This document shows, one piece after another, positions 18,568 through 27,894 of a DNA stretch of 52,296 nt; the first letter of the stretch is position 1; each line of letters starts with the position of its first letter. Position numbers and translations under genes: made by a program. Under the pieces are notes generated by a model that did not search any database, had not been told where the DNA came from, and saw only the letters and a list, made by a program, of their open reading frames with translations. The stretch lies in the NCBI RefSeq assembly GCF_024448135.1, contig NZ_JAMRYX010000218.1:1-52296 (forward strand). Reading direction: 5' to 3'. Origin of the DNA: Methylocystis suflitae (GTDB lineage Bacteria > Pseudomonadota > Alphaproteobacteria > Rhizobiales > Beijerinckiaceae).

Positions 18568-20478
18568 TTGGCTCGTTCCACAATCGTCGATCTGACGCGC
18601 ATTCGCCTGTCCCGTCGCTCTGTTATCGGCGCCGGCGCCGCCGCATTGGTCGCGCCGCACGTTCTGGCCAAACCCGGAGCGCCGACCGGCGCCCCCAACC
18701 GCTTCGGTCCTCTCGCCCAGGGCGAAGTCGAGAGCCACGGCCTTTCGACCTTTGGCGACCTTGGCGAGCCGGCCGACTTCAAATATTTCGGCTACGTCAA
18801 TCCAAAAGCCCCCAAGGGAGGGACGTTGGCGCTGTCGCCGGCAAGCTCGACCTACGACAGTTTCAACGCCTATGTGCTGAGGGGCAATCCCGCGACGGGC
18901 ATGACGCTCGTTTTCGACAGTCTGATGAATCAGAGCCTCGACGAACGCGACGCCTACTACGGCCTCGTCGCCAAGAAGGTGCGCATCTCGCCTGACAAGC
19001 TCACTTACGCTTTTCTGTTGCGTAAAGAGGCGCGGTTCCACGACGGCTCGCCGCTCACGGCGCATGACGCGGCCTTTTCGCTCAACATTCTCAAGAGCAA
19101 GGGCCATCCTGTCATCAGCCAGATGCTGCGTGACCTCGAAAGCGCCGAAGCGGAGGCGGACGACGTGCTCGTGCTGCGCTTCGCGCCCGATCGCACGCGC
19201 GATCTACCGCTCAGCGTCGTGGGCCAGCCGATCTTTTCGCGCGCCTATTACAAAGACCGCGACTTCGAAGCGACGACGATGGAGCCGCCGCTCGGCTCCG
19301 GGCCGTATAAGGTCGGCGCCTTCGAGCAGGGCCGCTACATCGCCTATCATCGCATGCCTGACTATTGGGCGAAGGGCCTGCCGATCACGACAGGCCAGGC
19401 GAATTTCGACGTCGTGCGCTTCGAATATTTCGGCGACAGCCAGGTCGCCTTCGAAGCCTTCAAGGCCGGCGCATTCACCGAGCGAGAGGAAAACATCGCG
19501 CGCGTTTGGGCGACGGGCTATGATTTTCCGGCGTTCAAGGACGGGCGCGTCAAGCGAACGACGACGCCCAACTACAATATTCCGCAGATCCAGGGATGGT
19601 TCTTCAACACGCGCCGGAAGATTTTCAAAGACCCGCGGGTGCGCGAAGCAATCGGCTACGCCTTTGATTATCAATGGACCAGCCGCAACCTGATGTATGA
19701 CGCCTATAAGCGCATCTCGTCCTATTTCGAGAACTCCGAGCTTGAAGCGAAAGGCTTGCCGAGCGAACAGGAAAAGGCGCTGCTGGAGCCTTATCGCGCT
19801 GATCTGCCCGCGGAAGTTTTTGGCGAGCCCTTCGTCGCGCCGGTTTCTGACGGCACGGGTCAGGATCGCGTCCTGCTCAAGAAGGCGAATGATCTGTTCG
19901 TCGCGGCCGGCTGCACGCGCAAGGATGGCGTTCTATGCTTGCCCGACGGGTCGCCGCTGGAATTCGAGTTTCTCGATAATTCCAACGTCTTCGAGCGGCA
20001 CACCCAGCCCTTCATCAAGAATTTGAAGCTTCTCGGAGTCAACGCCCACATCCGCGTCGTCGACGCCGCACAGTATAAGCAGCGACTCGAAAACTTTGAC
20101 TTCGACGTCGTTCACGACGTGCTGATGATGAGCTGGAACCCCGGAGAGGAGCTTCGCGCCTATTTCAGCTCGAAGACCGCCAATATGCCCGGCTCGCGCA
20201 ACCTGCCGGGGGTCTCCAATCCGGCGATCGACTCGCTCGTCGAAAAGGCGCTCCAGGCGCAAACGCGCGAAGAACTCGTCACCTGCTGCCGCGCCCTCGA
20301 CCGTGCTTTGCGCGCGCAGCGCTATTGGGTTCCGCATTGGTATAATCCGGTGCATCGCTTCGCCTATTGGGATCTCTTCGGCCAGCCCGAACGCCCGCCG
20401 AAATTCGACACCGGCGTGCTGTGGACCTGGTGGTGGGACGAAGATAAGGCGAAAAAAATCAACTTCACGGGACGCTAA
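18568..20478 (+). CDS. yejA: ABC transporter periplasmic peptide-binding protein, YejA type
   Basis: This 636-aa family 5 solute-binding protein starts with a twin-arginine signal (LSRRSVIGAGAAALVAPHVLA), so it is probably exported folded by Tat. GLSTFGDLGEPADFKYFGYVNPKAPKGG is represented by the hallmark FGYVNPKAPKGG of the YejA subgroup. The C-terminal end RYWVPHWYNPVHRFAYWD is also typical. YejA binds oligopeptides, including microcin C in E. coli. The TTG start is supported by GAGG 6 nt upstream. yejB, yejE and yejF follow in order. Confidence 0.92.
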   Translation: MARSTIVDLTRIRLSRRSVIGAGAAALVAPHVLAKPGAPTGAPNRFGPLAQGEVESHGLSTFGDLGEPADFKYFGYVNPKAPKGGTLALSPASSTYDSFNAYVLRGNPATGMTLVFDSLMNQSLDERDAYYGLVAKKVRISPDKLTYAFLLRKEARFHDGSPLTAHDAAFSLNILKSKGHPVISQMLRDLESAEAEADDVLVLRFAPDRTRDLPLSVVGQPIFSRAYYKDRDFEATTMEPPLGSGPYKVGAFEQGRYIAYHRMPDYWAKGLPITTGQANFDVVRFEYFGDSQVAFEAFKAGAFTEREENIARVWATGYDFPAFKDGRVKRTTTPNYNIPQIQGWFFNTRRKIFKDPRVREAIGYAFDYQWTSRNLMYDAYKRISSYFENSELEAKGLPSEQEKALLEPYRADLPAEVFGEPFVAPVSDGTGQDRVLLKKANDLFVAAGCTRKDGVLCLPDGSPLEFEFLDNSNVFERHTQPFIKNLKLLGVNAHIRVVDAAQYKQRLENFDFDVVHDVLMMSWNPGEELRAYFSSKTANMPGSRNLPGVSNPAIDSLVEKALQAQTREELVTCCRALDRALRAQRYWVPHWYNPVHRFAYWDLFGQPERPPKFDTGVLWTWWWDEDKAKKINFTGR

Positions 20479-20544
20479 GGGGTTTTCCCGGCGCAGTCCG
20501 TCGGGAGCCGAAATGCGGCCGATGCAAAAGAACGCGAGACGTTA

Positions 20545-21657
20545 ATGGGAGCCTATATCGCCCGCCGCGTGCTGCTGATGATCCCGACGATCCTTGGCAT
20601 CATGCTCATCTCCTTCGTCATCGTGCAGTTCGCGCCGGGCGGTCCTGTGGAGCGCATCATCGCGCAACTGCAAGGCTTCGACGTCGGCGCGACCGGACGC
20701 TTTTCCGGCGGGGGCGGCGACGTCGGACAGGGCGGCGCGAGCCAGACCGGAACGATGGCCGCCGAAACCGCCTCGAAATATCGCGGCGCGCAGGGGCTCG
20801 ACCCGAAATTCATCGCGGAACTCGAAAAGCAGTTCGGCTTCGACAAGCCGGCGTGGGAGCGATTCCTGCTGATGGTGAAGAATTATGCGATGTTCGATTT
20901 CGGGCGCAGCTACTTTCGCGACGAGAGCGTCCTCAAGCTGATCGGAGAAAAGCTTCCCGTGTCGATTTCGCTCGGCCTCTGGATGACGCTGCTCTCCTAT
21001 TCGATTTCAATTCCGCTCGGCATCGCCAAGGCGGTGCGCGACGGAACGAAATTCGACATGTGGACGTCCAACGCCATCATCGTCGGCTACGCGATTCCGA
21101 GTTTTCTGTTTGCGATGCTGCTGATCGTGCTCTTCGCCGGCGGCTCCTTCTGGCAGATCTTCCCGCTGCGCGGCCTGATCTCGGACGATTTCTGGCATCT
21201 GTCGCTGTTCGACAAGGTGAAGGACTATCTCTGGCACATCATTCTGCCCGTCTCCGCGATGACGCTGGGAGCCTTCGCAACGCAGACGTTTCTGACAAAG
21301 AACTCGTTCCTCGACGAGATCCGCAAGCAATATGTGCAGACGGCGCGCATGAAGGGCCTGACCGAGCGGCGCGTGCTCTATGGACATGTGTTTCGCAACG
21401 CGATGCTGATCGTCATCGCCGGCTTTCCCGGCGCATTCGTACACGCCTTTCTCACCGGCTCGGTGCTGATCGAAACGATCTTTTCGCTTGATGGACTGGG
21501 CTATCTGTCTTTCGAGAGCATCGTCAATCGCGATTATCCGGTCGTCTTCGCCAACCTCTACATCTTTGCGCTGCTCGGACTTGTGGTGAATCTCCTGTCC
21601 GATCTCACCTATACCTGGATCGATCCGCGCATCGATTTCGAAACGCGCGAGGTTTGA
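20545..21657 (+). CDS. yejB: ABC transporter permease YejB
   Basis: This 370-aa inner-membrane permease begins MGAYIARRVLLMIPTILGIM, typical of DppB/YejB proteins. The ATPase-contact loop is ARMKGLTERRVLYGHVFRNA. A long periplasmic segment between helices 1 and 2 distinguishes YejB from ordinary DppB. The stop lies within a few bases of the yejE start, so the operon is translationally coupled. Confidence 0.93.
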   Translation: MGAYIARRVLLMIPTILGIMLISFVIVQFAPGGPVERIIAQLQGFDVGATGRFSGGGGDVGQGGASQTGTMAAETASKYRGAQGLDPKFIAELEKQFGFDKPAWERFLLMVKNYAMFDFGRSYFRDESVLKLIGEKLPVSISLGLWMTLLSYSISIPLGIAKAVRDGTKFDMWTSNAIIVGYAIPSFLFAMLLIVLFAGGSFWQIFPLRGLISDDFWHLSLFDKVKDYLWHIILPVSAMTLGAFATQTFLTKNSFLDEIRKQYVQTARMKGLTERRVLYGHVFRNAMLIVIAGFPGAFVHAFLTGSVLIETIFSLDGLGYLSFESIVNRDYPVVFANLYIFALLGLVVNLLSDLTYTWIDPRIDFETREV

Positions 21658-21659
21658 CG

Positions 21660-22826
21660 GTGAGCGCAGCAGCCGACGCCCAAACGCATCTCGCCCCGCC
21701 GCTTCATCGCGAAGGCTGGCTGCGGCTCACGCCGCTCGACCGGCGACGCCTCGACAGTTTCAAGGCGAACAAGCGCGGCTATTGGTCGTTCTGGGTCTTC
21801 ATGACGCTGTTCATCATGGCGCTCGGCTCGAATTTCCTGGCCAACGACCGGCCGATTCTGGCCTGGTACAAGGGCCAATTGCTGTTCCCCGCCTTCGTGT
21901 CCTATCCGGAAGAAAAATTCGGCGGCTTCCTGGCCCGCACCGATTATCGCGATCCTGTCATCGCCGACGAGATCAAAGCGCATGGCTGGATGCTGTGGCC
22001 GCCGATTCGCTTTTCCTATGACACGCATAATCTCGAGCTGCCGACGCCCGCGCCCTCGCCGCCGACCTGGATGCTGACGCAGCAGCAGTGCGAGATCGCC
22101 GCGGCGAAAGGTCTGCGGCCCGGCGAGGCCAATCGCGGCTGCGCCGCGCTCGAATATAATTGGCTCGGCACCGATGATCAGGGCCGCGACGTCGTCGCGC
22201 GCCTGCTTTATGGATTTCGCATCTCGGTGCTGTTCGGACTGATCCTGGCGACGATCTCCTCGATCGTCGGCGTCGCCGCGGGGGCGATACAGGGCTATTT
22301 CGGCGGGCGCGTCGATCTTGTGTTCCAACGCTTCATCGAAGTCTGGTCGTCGCTGCCGCAGCTCTATCTGCTCATCATCATTTCATCCTTCTTGACGCCC
22401 GGCTTTTTCGTGCTGCTCGGCATCCTGCTGCTCTTCTCCTGGGTGTCGCTGGTGCATGTCGTTCGCGCCGAGTTCCTACGCGCGCGCAACTTCGAATATG
22501 TCAACGCGGCGCGTGCGCTTGGGCTGAGCAATTTCAAGATTATCGTCAAGCACCTGCTGCCGAACGCCACCGTCGCGACGCTGACCTTCCTGCCCTTCAT
22601 TCTCAACTCGTCGATCACCACGCTTACGGCGCTGGACTTTCTAGGGTTTGGCCTGCCGCCGGGCTCGCCCTCGCTCGGCGAACTGTTGCTGCAAGCAAAA
22701 TCCAATCTCCAGGCCCCTTGGCTGGGACTGACCGGTTTTGCGATCATCGCGCTGATGCTGTCGCTTCTGGTCTTTGTCGGCGAGGCGGTCCGCGACGCCT
22801 TCGACCCGAGGAAGAATTTCCGGTGA
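21660..22826 (+). CDS. yejE: ABC transporter permease YejE
   Basis: This ~388-aa permease has the YejE-type N-terminus (LTPLDRRRLDSFKANKRGYW), a long periplasmic loop with FSYDTHNLE and NWLGTDDQGRDVVARLLYG, and the coupling loop VNAARALGLSNFKIIVKHLLP. I chose the GTG at 21660 because GAGG lies 7 nt upstream; a TTG at 21654 is too close. The stop overlaps the yejF start by 4 nt (GTGA). Confidence 0.92.
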   Translation: MSAAADAQTHLAPPLHREGWLRLTPLDRRRLDSFKANKRGYWSFWVFMTLFIMALGSNFLANDRPILAWYKGQLLFPAFVSYPEEKFGGFLARTDYRDPVIADEIKAHGWMLWPPIRFSYDTHNLELPTPAPSPPTWMLTQQQCEIAAAKGLRPGEANRGCAALEYNWLGTDDQGRDVVARLLYGFRISVLFGLILATISSIVGVAAGAIQGYFGGRVDLVFQRFIEVWSSLPQLYLLIIISSFLTPGFFVLLGILLLFSWVSLVHVVRAEFLRARNFEYVNAARALGLSNFKIIVKHLLPNATVATLTFLPFILNSSITTLTALDFLGFGLPPGSPSLGELLLQAKSNLQAPWLGLTGFAIIALMLSLLVFVGEAVRDAFDPRKNFR

Positions 22827-24472
22827 CACCTCACGGCGCCGCAGCGCCTTCCCTCCTCAATGTTCGCGATCTCTCGGTCACCTTTCGGCAAGGCGGGCAT
22901 GAGACCAAGGCGGTCGATCGCGTCTCCTTCTCTCTTGAGCGGGGCAAGACTCTGGCGCTCGTCGGCGAATCCGGCTCCGGCAAGTCGATCAGCGCTCTAT
23001 CGATCGTACGCCTGCTTCCTCCTGGCGCGATCGCGTCCGGCGAGGCGCTGTTCAACGGCGAGAATATGCTCACGGTCGACGACAATCGTCTGCGCGCCAT
23101 TCGTGGCGCGGGCATCACAATGGTGTTCCAGGAGCCGATGACGTCGCTCAATCCGCTGCACATGATCGAGCGGCAGATTGCGGAGATTCTCGAACTGCAC
23201 GGCATGCGCGGCGAAGACGCGGTTCGGAACCGAGTCGTTGAGCTTCTCGGTGAAGTCGGCATTCCTGATCCTCAGGCGCGGCTAAGCGCCTATCCGCATC
23301 AGCTCTCGGGCGGCCAGCGTCAGCGCGTCATGATCGCCATGGCGCTCGCCAACAAGCCAGATCTGCTGATCGCCGACGAGCCGACCACCGCGCTCGACGT
23401 CACGGTTCAGGCGCAGATTCTCGCGCTGCTCGAGCGGCTTCAAAAAACCTACGGCATGGCGATGCTGTTCATCACGCACGACCTCAGGCTCGTACGCCGT
23501 TTCGCCGATACGGTCTGCGTGATGCAGAAGGGCCAGATCGTCGAACAGGGCGAGGTGGGAGAGGTCTTCACATCGCCGCAGCATCCCTACACCAAGGCGC
23601 TGCTCACGGCGGAGCCCAAGGGCGCGCCGATTATCGAAGACACGCAAGCGCCCGTCGTCGCATCGGCCGAGCAACTGCGCGTCTGGTTTCCGATACGCCG
23701 CGGCTTCATGCGTCGGATCGTCGGCCATGTGAAGGCGGTGGACGGCGTCACCCTTTCGGTGCGCGAAGGCGCGACCGTCGGCGTCGTCGGCGAATCGGGC
23801 TCCGGCAAGACGACGCTGGCGCTGGCGATGCTGCGGCTCATTCGCTCGGAAGGTCCGATCGTCTTCCTCGGCGAGCGCATCGACGGCAAAAGCGTCGACG
23901 CCATGCGTCCGCTTCGCCGCGACATGCAGATCGTCTTTCAAGACCCTTACGGCTCGCTCTCGCCGCGCATGTCGGTCGCGGAAATCGTCGCCGAAGGACT
24001 GACCGTTCAGCGGCCCGAACTTACGCTCAATCAGCGCCGCGAAATCGTTGCGCGCGCGCTGCAGGAAACCGGGCTCGATCCATCGACGATGGACCGCTAC
24101 CCGCACGAATTTTCCGGCGGTCAGCGGCAGCGGATCGCCATCGCCCGCGCCATTGTGCTCGAACCGAAATTTGTCGTGCTGGACGAGCCGACCTCGGCGC
24201 TCGACATGTCCGTGCAGGCGCAGATCATCGATCTCTTACGCGACCTGCAGCGTCGCCGCTCGCTCGCCTATCTCTTCATCAGTCACGATCTGCGCGTCGT
24301 GAAAGCGCTCGCCGCCCATCTCATCGTCATGCGCTATGGCAAGGTGGTCGAGGAAGGGCCGGCGAGTCAGGTGTTTTCCCAGCCCAAGAGCGAGTATACG
24401 CGCGCGCTCTTCGCGGCGGCGTTTCGCAACGAGGCGGAGCCCATTCCGGGCAACTCAGTTGCCGGAAAATGA
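22823..24472 (+). CDS. yejF: ABC transporter ATP-binding protein YejF (two fused ATPase domains)
   Basis: This ~549-aa protein contains two complete ATPase halves. The first has Walker A GESGSGKSIS, signature LSGGQRQRVMIAMAL and Walker B DLLIADEPTTALD. The second has GESGSGKTTLALAML, FSGGQRQRIAIARAI and FVVLDEPTSALD. Both halves look catalytically intact. It powers peptide import through YejBE. The GTG start overlaps the yejE stop. Its 3' end overlaps the convergent MaoC gene by 18 bp. Confidence 0.94.
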   Translation: MTPHGAAAPSLLNVRDLSVTFRQGGHETKAVDRVSFSLERGKTLALVGESGSGKSISALSIVRLLPPGAIASGEALFNGENMLTVDDNRLRAIRGAGITMVFQEPMTSLNPLHMIERQIAEILELHGMRGEDAVRNRVVELLGEVGIPDPQARLSAYPHQLSGGQRQRVMIAMALANKPDLLIADEPTTALDVTVQAQILALLERLQKTYGMAMLFITHDLRLVRRFADTVCVMQKGQIVEQGEVGEVFTSPQHPYTKALLTAEPKGAPIIEDTQAPVVASAEQLRVWFPIRRGFMRRIVGHVKAVDGVTLSVREGATVGVVGESGSGKTTLALAMLRLIRSEGPIVFLGERIDGKSVDAMRPLRRDMQIVFQDPYGSLSPRMSVAEIVAEGLTVQRPELTLNQRREIVARALQETGLDPSTMDRYPHEFSGGQRQRIAIARAIVLEPKFVVLDEPTSALDMSVQAQIIDLLRDLQRRRSLAYLFISHDLRVVKALAAHLIVMRYGKVVEEGPASQVFSQPKSEYTRALFAAAFRNEAEPIPGNSVAGK

Positions 24473-24964
24473 TCCCGGAATCGCCGTGGCGTCGTTTGAA
24501 GTTTCGCCTGCCCGCGCAGGGTCGCGGAAGGCGACGACTGTGACGCGCTGCGTCAGCACGACTTCGCCGCGCTGATTATAGGTCGCCATATCCATCGAAA
24601 CGAAGCCGCGATCGGCATAGCGGCGCGGATGAACAATTCGCGTGACTTCGGCTTCCACTCTTAAGGAGTCTCCCGGCCGCACCGGGAGTTTCCAGGCGAT
24701 ATGCGCCTCAACGCCGACGAGCCCGCCTGCAAAAGGCGGATCAGCTGAGTCGATGAGCAGCTTCACGCTCAGGGCGCCGGTTTGCCAACCGCTGGCGACG
24801 AGCCCGCCGAACATGCTGTCTTTTGCCGCCTCTTCATCGAGATGAAAATACTGCGGATCGCTGTCGCGCGCGAAGCGGATAATATCCTGCGCGGTGACCG
24901 TGACGCTCGCCGAGCACAACCGCTGCCCGACGCGAAGATCTTCCAGATAAAGCCTTTTCGTCAT
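24455..24964 (-). CDS. MaoC-family dehydratase
   Basis: This 169-aa single-hotdog protein has LRVGQRLCSASVTVTAQDII, FARDSDPQYFHLDEEAA and FGGLVASGWQT, which match the MaoC-like hydratase signature with Asp and His catalytic residues. The family hydrates enoyl-CoA or related thioesters, but many Rhizobiales members have no assigned substrate. The ATG overlaps the NlpC/P60 stop (ATGA). It is the last gene of a three-gene minus-strand operon and overlaps yejF tail-to-tail. Confidence 0.87.
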   Translation of the reverse strand: MTKRLYLEDLRVGQRLCSASVTVTAQDIIRFARDSDPQYFHLDEEAAKDSMFGGLVASGWQTGALSVKLLIDSADPPFAGGLVGVEAHIAWKLPVRPGDSLRVEAEVTRIVHPRRYADRGFVSMDMATYNQRGEVVLTQRVTVVAFRDPARAGETSNDATAIPGSFSGN

Positions 24965-25824
24965 GCCCAAATGTCTTTCGGCAATCGCTTCACGCTGGTG
25001 ACCGGACCAGCCCCCGCCGCCTCGTTGCGCGCGCGCACGACGTCGAGCGGCTCGCTGGCGACTTGCATATGCGTCGCGTTGGCGTGAAGCAGCGTCACGG
25101 GGTCGCGCATGACGCCGACATGCCCCTTCCAAAAAACGATGTCGCCGCGCAGGAGCGGGACGCCAGGATCGAGCCGCGCGCCGAGCGCAGCTTCCTGCAT
25201 ATCGGTGTCGCGCGGCGAGTGAACGCCCGCCATCAGCAACGAAACCTGCAAGAGTCCCGAGCAATCAACGCCCATCCAAGACTTGCCGCCCCAAAGATAG
25301 GGCGCGCCTAGAAGCGTCTCGGCCACGGCGACAAAGTCGGGCGCCTTCGCCTCGCGCGGCACGAGATGTTTGCGATAGATGAATCCGAGCTCCGGCGTCA
25401 CGCAAAAACCGGCGCGCTCTTCGGCGATCGCGACTTCGGCGCCGAGCGGCAGCGCGTTGAGCGGCGGCAGTTTGATGTTGGGACCCGGATAGATGAAGGT
25501 CCGCGGAACACGGACTCGATGCGTCGGCGCGCTCAATTCGCGCCATAGCGTATTGGCGGCGATCCAGCCGACATAATTGTCGCGCGCAAGTTGCGCCCAC
25601 GCCCAGCCTTCCTCCTCATCGTAAACGGTGACGCGCTCGCCATAGATCGCCTGAGTGTCGACGGCGGCGTCGGGACGCGGTTCGCGGCGAAGGTTGACGA
25701 CGCAGTCTCTGACCTCCATCGCGACGCCTTCCACATAGCGGTCGGCGCTCACGCGTCCCTTGAGATAGGCGGCGGCGACTTCTGGACGCGCGGGCGTCAG
25801 CCGCCGATCGAACTCTTCGCTCAC
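24961..25824 (-). CDS. NlpC/P60 family cell-wall hydrolase
   Basis: This 287-aa protein has SH3-like domains in its first ~150 residues (REPRPDAAVDTQAIYGERV, GWAWAQLARDNYVGWI) and a C-terminal NlpC/P60 cysteine peptidase. The catalytic Cys is in GVDCSGL (about residue 200), with His in WKGHVGVM and a polar third residue in the HANATHM region. The family cleaves D-Glu-diaminopimelate bonds in peptidoglycan or its fragments. There is no signal peptide, so it may act on imported muropeptides in the cytosol. Start and stop overlap both neighbours (ATGA). Confidence 0.88.
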   Translation of the reverse strand: MSEEFDRRLTPARPEVAAAYLKGRVSADRYVEGVAMEVRDCVVNLRREPRPDAAVDTQAIYGERVTVYDEEEGWAWAQLARDNYVGWIAANTLWRELSAPTHRVRVPRTFIYPGPNIKLPPLNALPLGAEVAIAEERAGFCVTPELGFIYRKHLVPREAKAPDFVAVAETLLGAPYLWGGKSWMGVDCSGLLQVSLLMAGVHSPRDTDMQEAALGARLDPGVPLLRGDIVFWKGHVGVMRDPVTLLHANATHMQVASEPLDVVRARNEAAGAGPVTSVKRLPKDIWA

Positions 25825-27209
25825 GGCTTCGCGTTCCTCTGCTCGGCGCGCGCTTCGATCAATTCATAAAGCAGACGCGCCGCCTGCACCTCGCCGCCCT
25901 CCGGGCGGCCGGGCTTCGTCGACGGATTCCAGCAGTAAACGTCGAAATGCGCCCAGCGCTTGGGATCCGCCACGAAGCGCCTCAGAAACAGCGCGGCGGT
26001 AATTGATCCAGCGAAGGGCCCGCTCGTGACGTTGATGAGATCGGAGATCTTGCCATCGAGACCGCTGTCGTAATTGTCCCAGAGAGGCATCCGCCACACG
26101 GGATCGTTCACGGCGCCGGCCTGCCCAGCGATCTCTTGGGCAAGCGCGTCATCGCCGGTATAGAACGGCGGAATCTCCGGACCGAGCGCGACCCGCGCGG
26201 CGCCCGTCAGCGTCGCGAAATCGAACAGCAGATCGGACGGCGTTTCGCTCGCATAGGCGAGCGCATCGGCAAGGATGAGCCTCCCCTCGGCGTCCGTATT
26301 GCCGATTTCGACGCTCAGGCCTTTGCGGCTGCGGTAAATGTCGCTCGTTCGAAACGCCGACGCCGAGATCGAATTCTCGACGATCGGCAGCAGCACGCGC
26401 AAACGGACCGGCGCATTGCCGTCAAGCAGCATCGCCGCAAGCGACAGGGTCGTCGCGGCGCCGCCCATGTCCTTCTTCATCAGCGCCATCGCGCTCGAAG
26501 GCTTAATGTCGAGCCCGCCCGTATCGAAGCAGACCCCCTTGCCGACGAGCGTGACGCGCAGACCGTCCTCGGGGCCGTGCTCAAATTCCACGAGCCTCGG
26601 CGCCTGAGCGGCCGCGCGCCCCACGGCGTGAATCAAGGGGAAGTTTTCCGCAAGCAAAGCGTCGCCGACGATGACGCGGGTCTTGGCGCCATGTTTCGCA
26701 CCGAGAGCGAGCGCCGCTTCGGCGAGCGCCTCCGGCCCCATGTCATTGGTCGGCGTATTCACGAGATCGCGGCCGAGGGCGACGGCTCCGGCGATGCGCT
26801 CGATGCGCGCGCGGTCGACGCCCTGCGGCGCGCACAGACGCGGGGCTTCGCTCTTTCGCGCCTTGTAGCGCGAGAAGAAATAGGACGACAGAAGGAACGC
26901 CAGCGCCGCTTGCGCCGGCGCCTCGACGCCATCGACAAACCGGTAGAGCCCCTTGGGCAGCGCCGTCGCGAGCTTTCCGGCAAAGAACGGATCGCTCGCC
27001 TTTGGCGCCCTGCCCTCCGCGCCGAAAAAGACCCGCGGCGCCCCGTCGGCGTCAGGCGCGATGAGAAGTGCGCCGGGCTTCGCCTCAAATCCCGCAAGCT
27101 CCGCAAGACGCGCCGTAGGCTCAGGCAGCTTCGCGCGGCGTTCGGGCCAGTCTTCCTTATTAACGAAATCGATGGCGGTCGCCTTAGGCGACCAATCTTC
27201 AAGCTTCAT
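25821..27209 (-). CDS. leucyl aminopeptidase family protein (M17)
   Basis: This 462-aa protein is an M17 metallo-aminopeptidase. NTDAEGRLILADAL is the family signature, VGKGVCFDTGGLDIKPS and MKKDMGGAAT carry the metal-binding Lys and Asp residues, and DFATLTGAARVALG follows. It removes N-terminal residues from peptides in the cytosol. It is first in an operon with NlpC/P60 and MaoC. Being next to the yej peptide importer, it could process imported peptides; that link is inference. Confidence 0.92.
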   Translation of the reverse strand: MKLEDWSPKATAIDFVNKEDWPERRAKLPEPTARLAELAGFEAKPGALLIAPDADGAPRVFFGAEGRAPKASDPFFAGKLATALPKGLYRFVDGVEAPAQAALAFLLSSYFFSRYKARKSEAPRLCAPQGVDRARIERIAGAVALGRDLVNTPTNDMGPEALAEAALALGAKHGAKTRVIVGDALLAENFPLIHAVGRAAAQAPRLVEFEHGPEDGLRVTLVGKGVCFDTGGLDIKPSSAMALMKKDMGGAATTLSLAAMLLDGNAPVRLRVLLPIVENSISASAFRTSDIYRSRKGLSVEIGNTDAEGRLILADALAYASETPSDLLFDFATLTGAARVALGPEIPPFYTGDDALAQEIAGQAGAVNDPVWRMPLWDNYDSGLDGKISDLINVTSGPFAGSITAALFLRRFVADPKRWAHFDVYCWNPSTKPGRPEGGEVQAARLLYELIEARAEQRNAKP

Positions 27210-27435
27210 CCGCTTCCGCCGCTTTCCGCGCTCCTGACGATCGGCTTCTACCTCTACCGGGCGACAGCATCACGCCTGGGGAAACTACCGGGATAAAAAT
27301 GGCTTAGCGAGGCGACCTATTGATTGTTCCGTTTAACCAACCCCCACGCTAAATCCACGCACGCTAGTTTGAGCCCGACCTATCGACATCAGTCCACAGG
27401 TTTTATTATCGATTTTATCTATGAGGGTATGCGAA

Positions 27436-27657
27436 TCACCGCCTATGGAGTAAACGGCCCAATCGGTTTGCTACTCCCACAAGCAGGCCGGTGCTCGGAA
27501 TGACGACCTTTGCTTTGATTTCACCCTGATATCTAGCCCAGGTCAGGGCTTTTAGTCGTTCGCGTGCATCCGCTGGCGATGACGCGACGATTTCTATCCC
27601 CCACTCCGAGCCATCGTGGCGATACTCAAAAAGGTATCGCTTAAACTCAACTCCCAT
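27436..27657 (-). CDS. small conserved hypothetical protein
   Basis: This 73-aa soluble protein begins MGVEFKRYLFEYRHDGSEWG and continues IEIVASSPADARERLKAL. I recall similar short proteins in alphaproteobacterial accessory regions, but no function is known to me. The ATG at 27657 has GGAGA 8 nt upstream. It is head-to-head with the DUF1508 gene, with only 12 bp between the two start codons. Each ribosome site overlaps the other's start region. Confidence 0.6.
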   Translation of the reverse strand: MGVEFKRYLFEYRHDGSEWGIEIVASSPADARERLKALTWARYQGEIKAKVVIPSTGLLVGVANRLGRLLHRR

Positions 27658-27669
27658 AGGGAATTCTCC

Positions 27670-27840
27670 ATGTTCTACTACGTCTACAAGGACACGACCA
27701 ACCAATGGCGGTGGACGCTGTTCGCTGGGAACAACAAGAAGATCGCTAATTCGGGTGAAGGCTACTTTAATAAGGCCGACTGCCTGAGCGCGATTGCGCT
27801 TGTGAAGGGGTCGGCATCAGCTCCCATTCGCGAGAGCTGA
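27670..27840 (+). CDS. DUF1508 (YegP-like) small protein
   Basis: This 56-aa protein is one DUF1508 repeat: FYYVYKDTTNQWRWTLFAGN, then KKIANSGEGYFNKADCLSAI. E. coli YegP has two such repeats, while single-repeat forms are common in alphaproteobacteria; the function is unknown. The ATG at 27670 matches the family start and has AGGGA ~9 nt upstream. A strong terminator follows the gene. The surrounding DNA is visibly more A/T-rich than the core genes. Confidence 0.82.
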   Translation: MFYYVYKDTTNQWRWTLFAGNNKKIANSGEGYFNKADCLSAIALVKGSASAPIRES

Positions 27841-27866
27841 GCCTTCCTGGCGTCTGACTGTCTTGG

Positions 27867-27894
27867 CCCCGCCTTAACCGGCGGGGTCTTTTTT
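27867..27894 (+). terminator. rho-independent terminator after the DUF1508 gene
   Basis: CCCCGCC (27867-27873) pairs with GGCGGGG (27880-27886), followed by TCTTTTTT. It lies 26 nt after the stop codon. Confidence 0.85.

Noticed and set aside
26136-27296. Long plus-strand frame opposite the M17 aminopeptidase
   Set aside because: Arg-rich antisense artefact. The minus strand has the NTDAEGR signature and operon overlaps.
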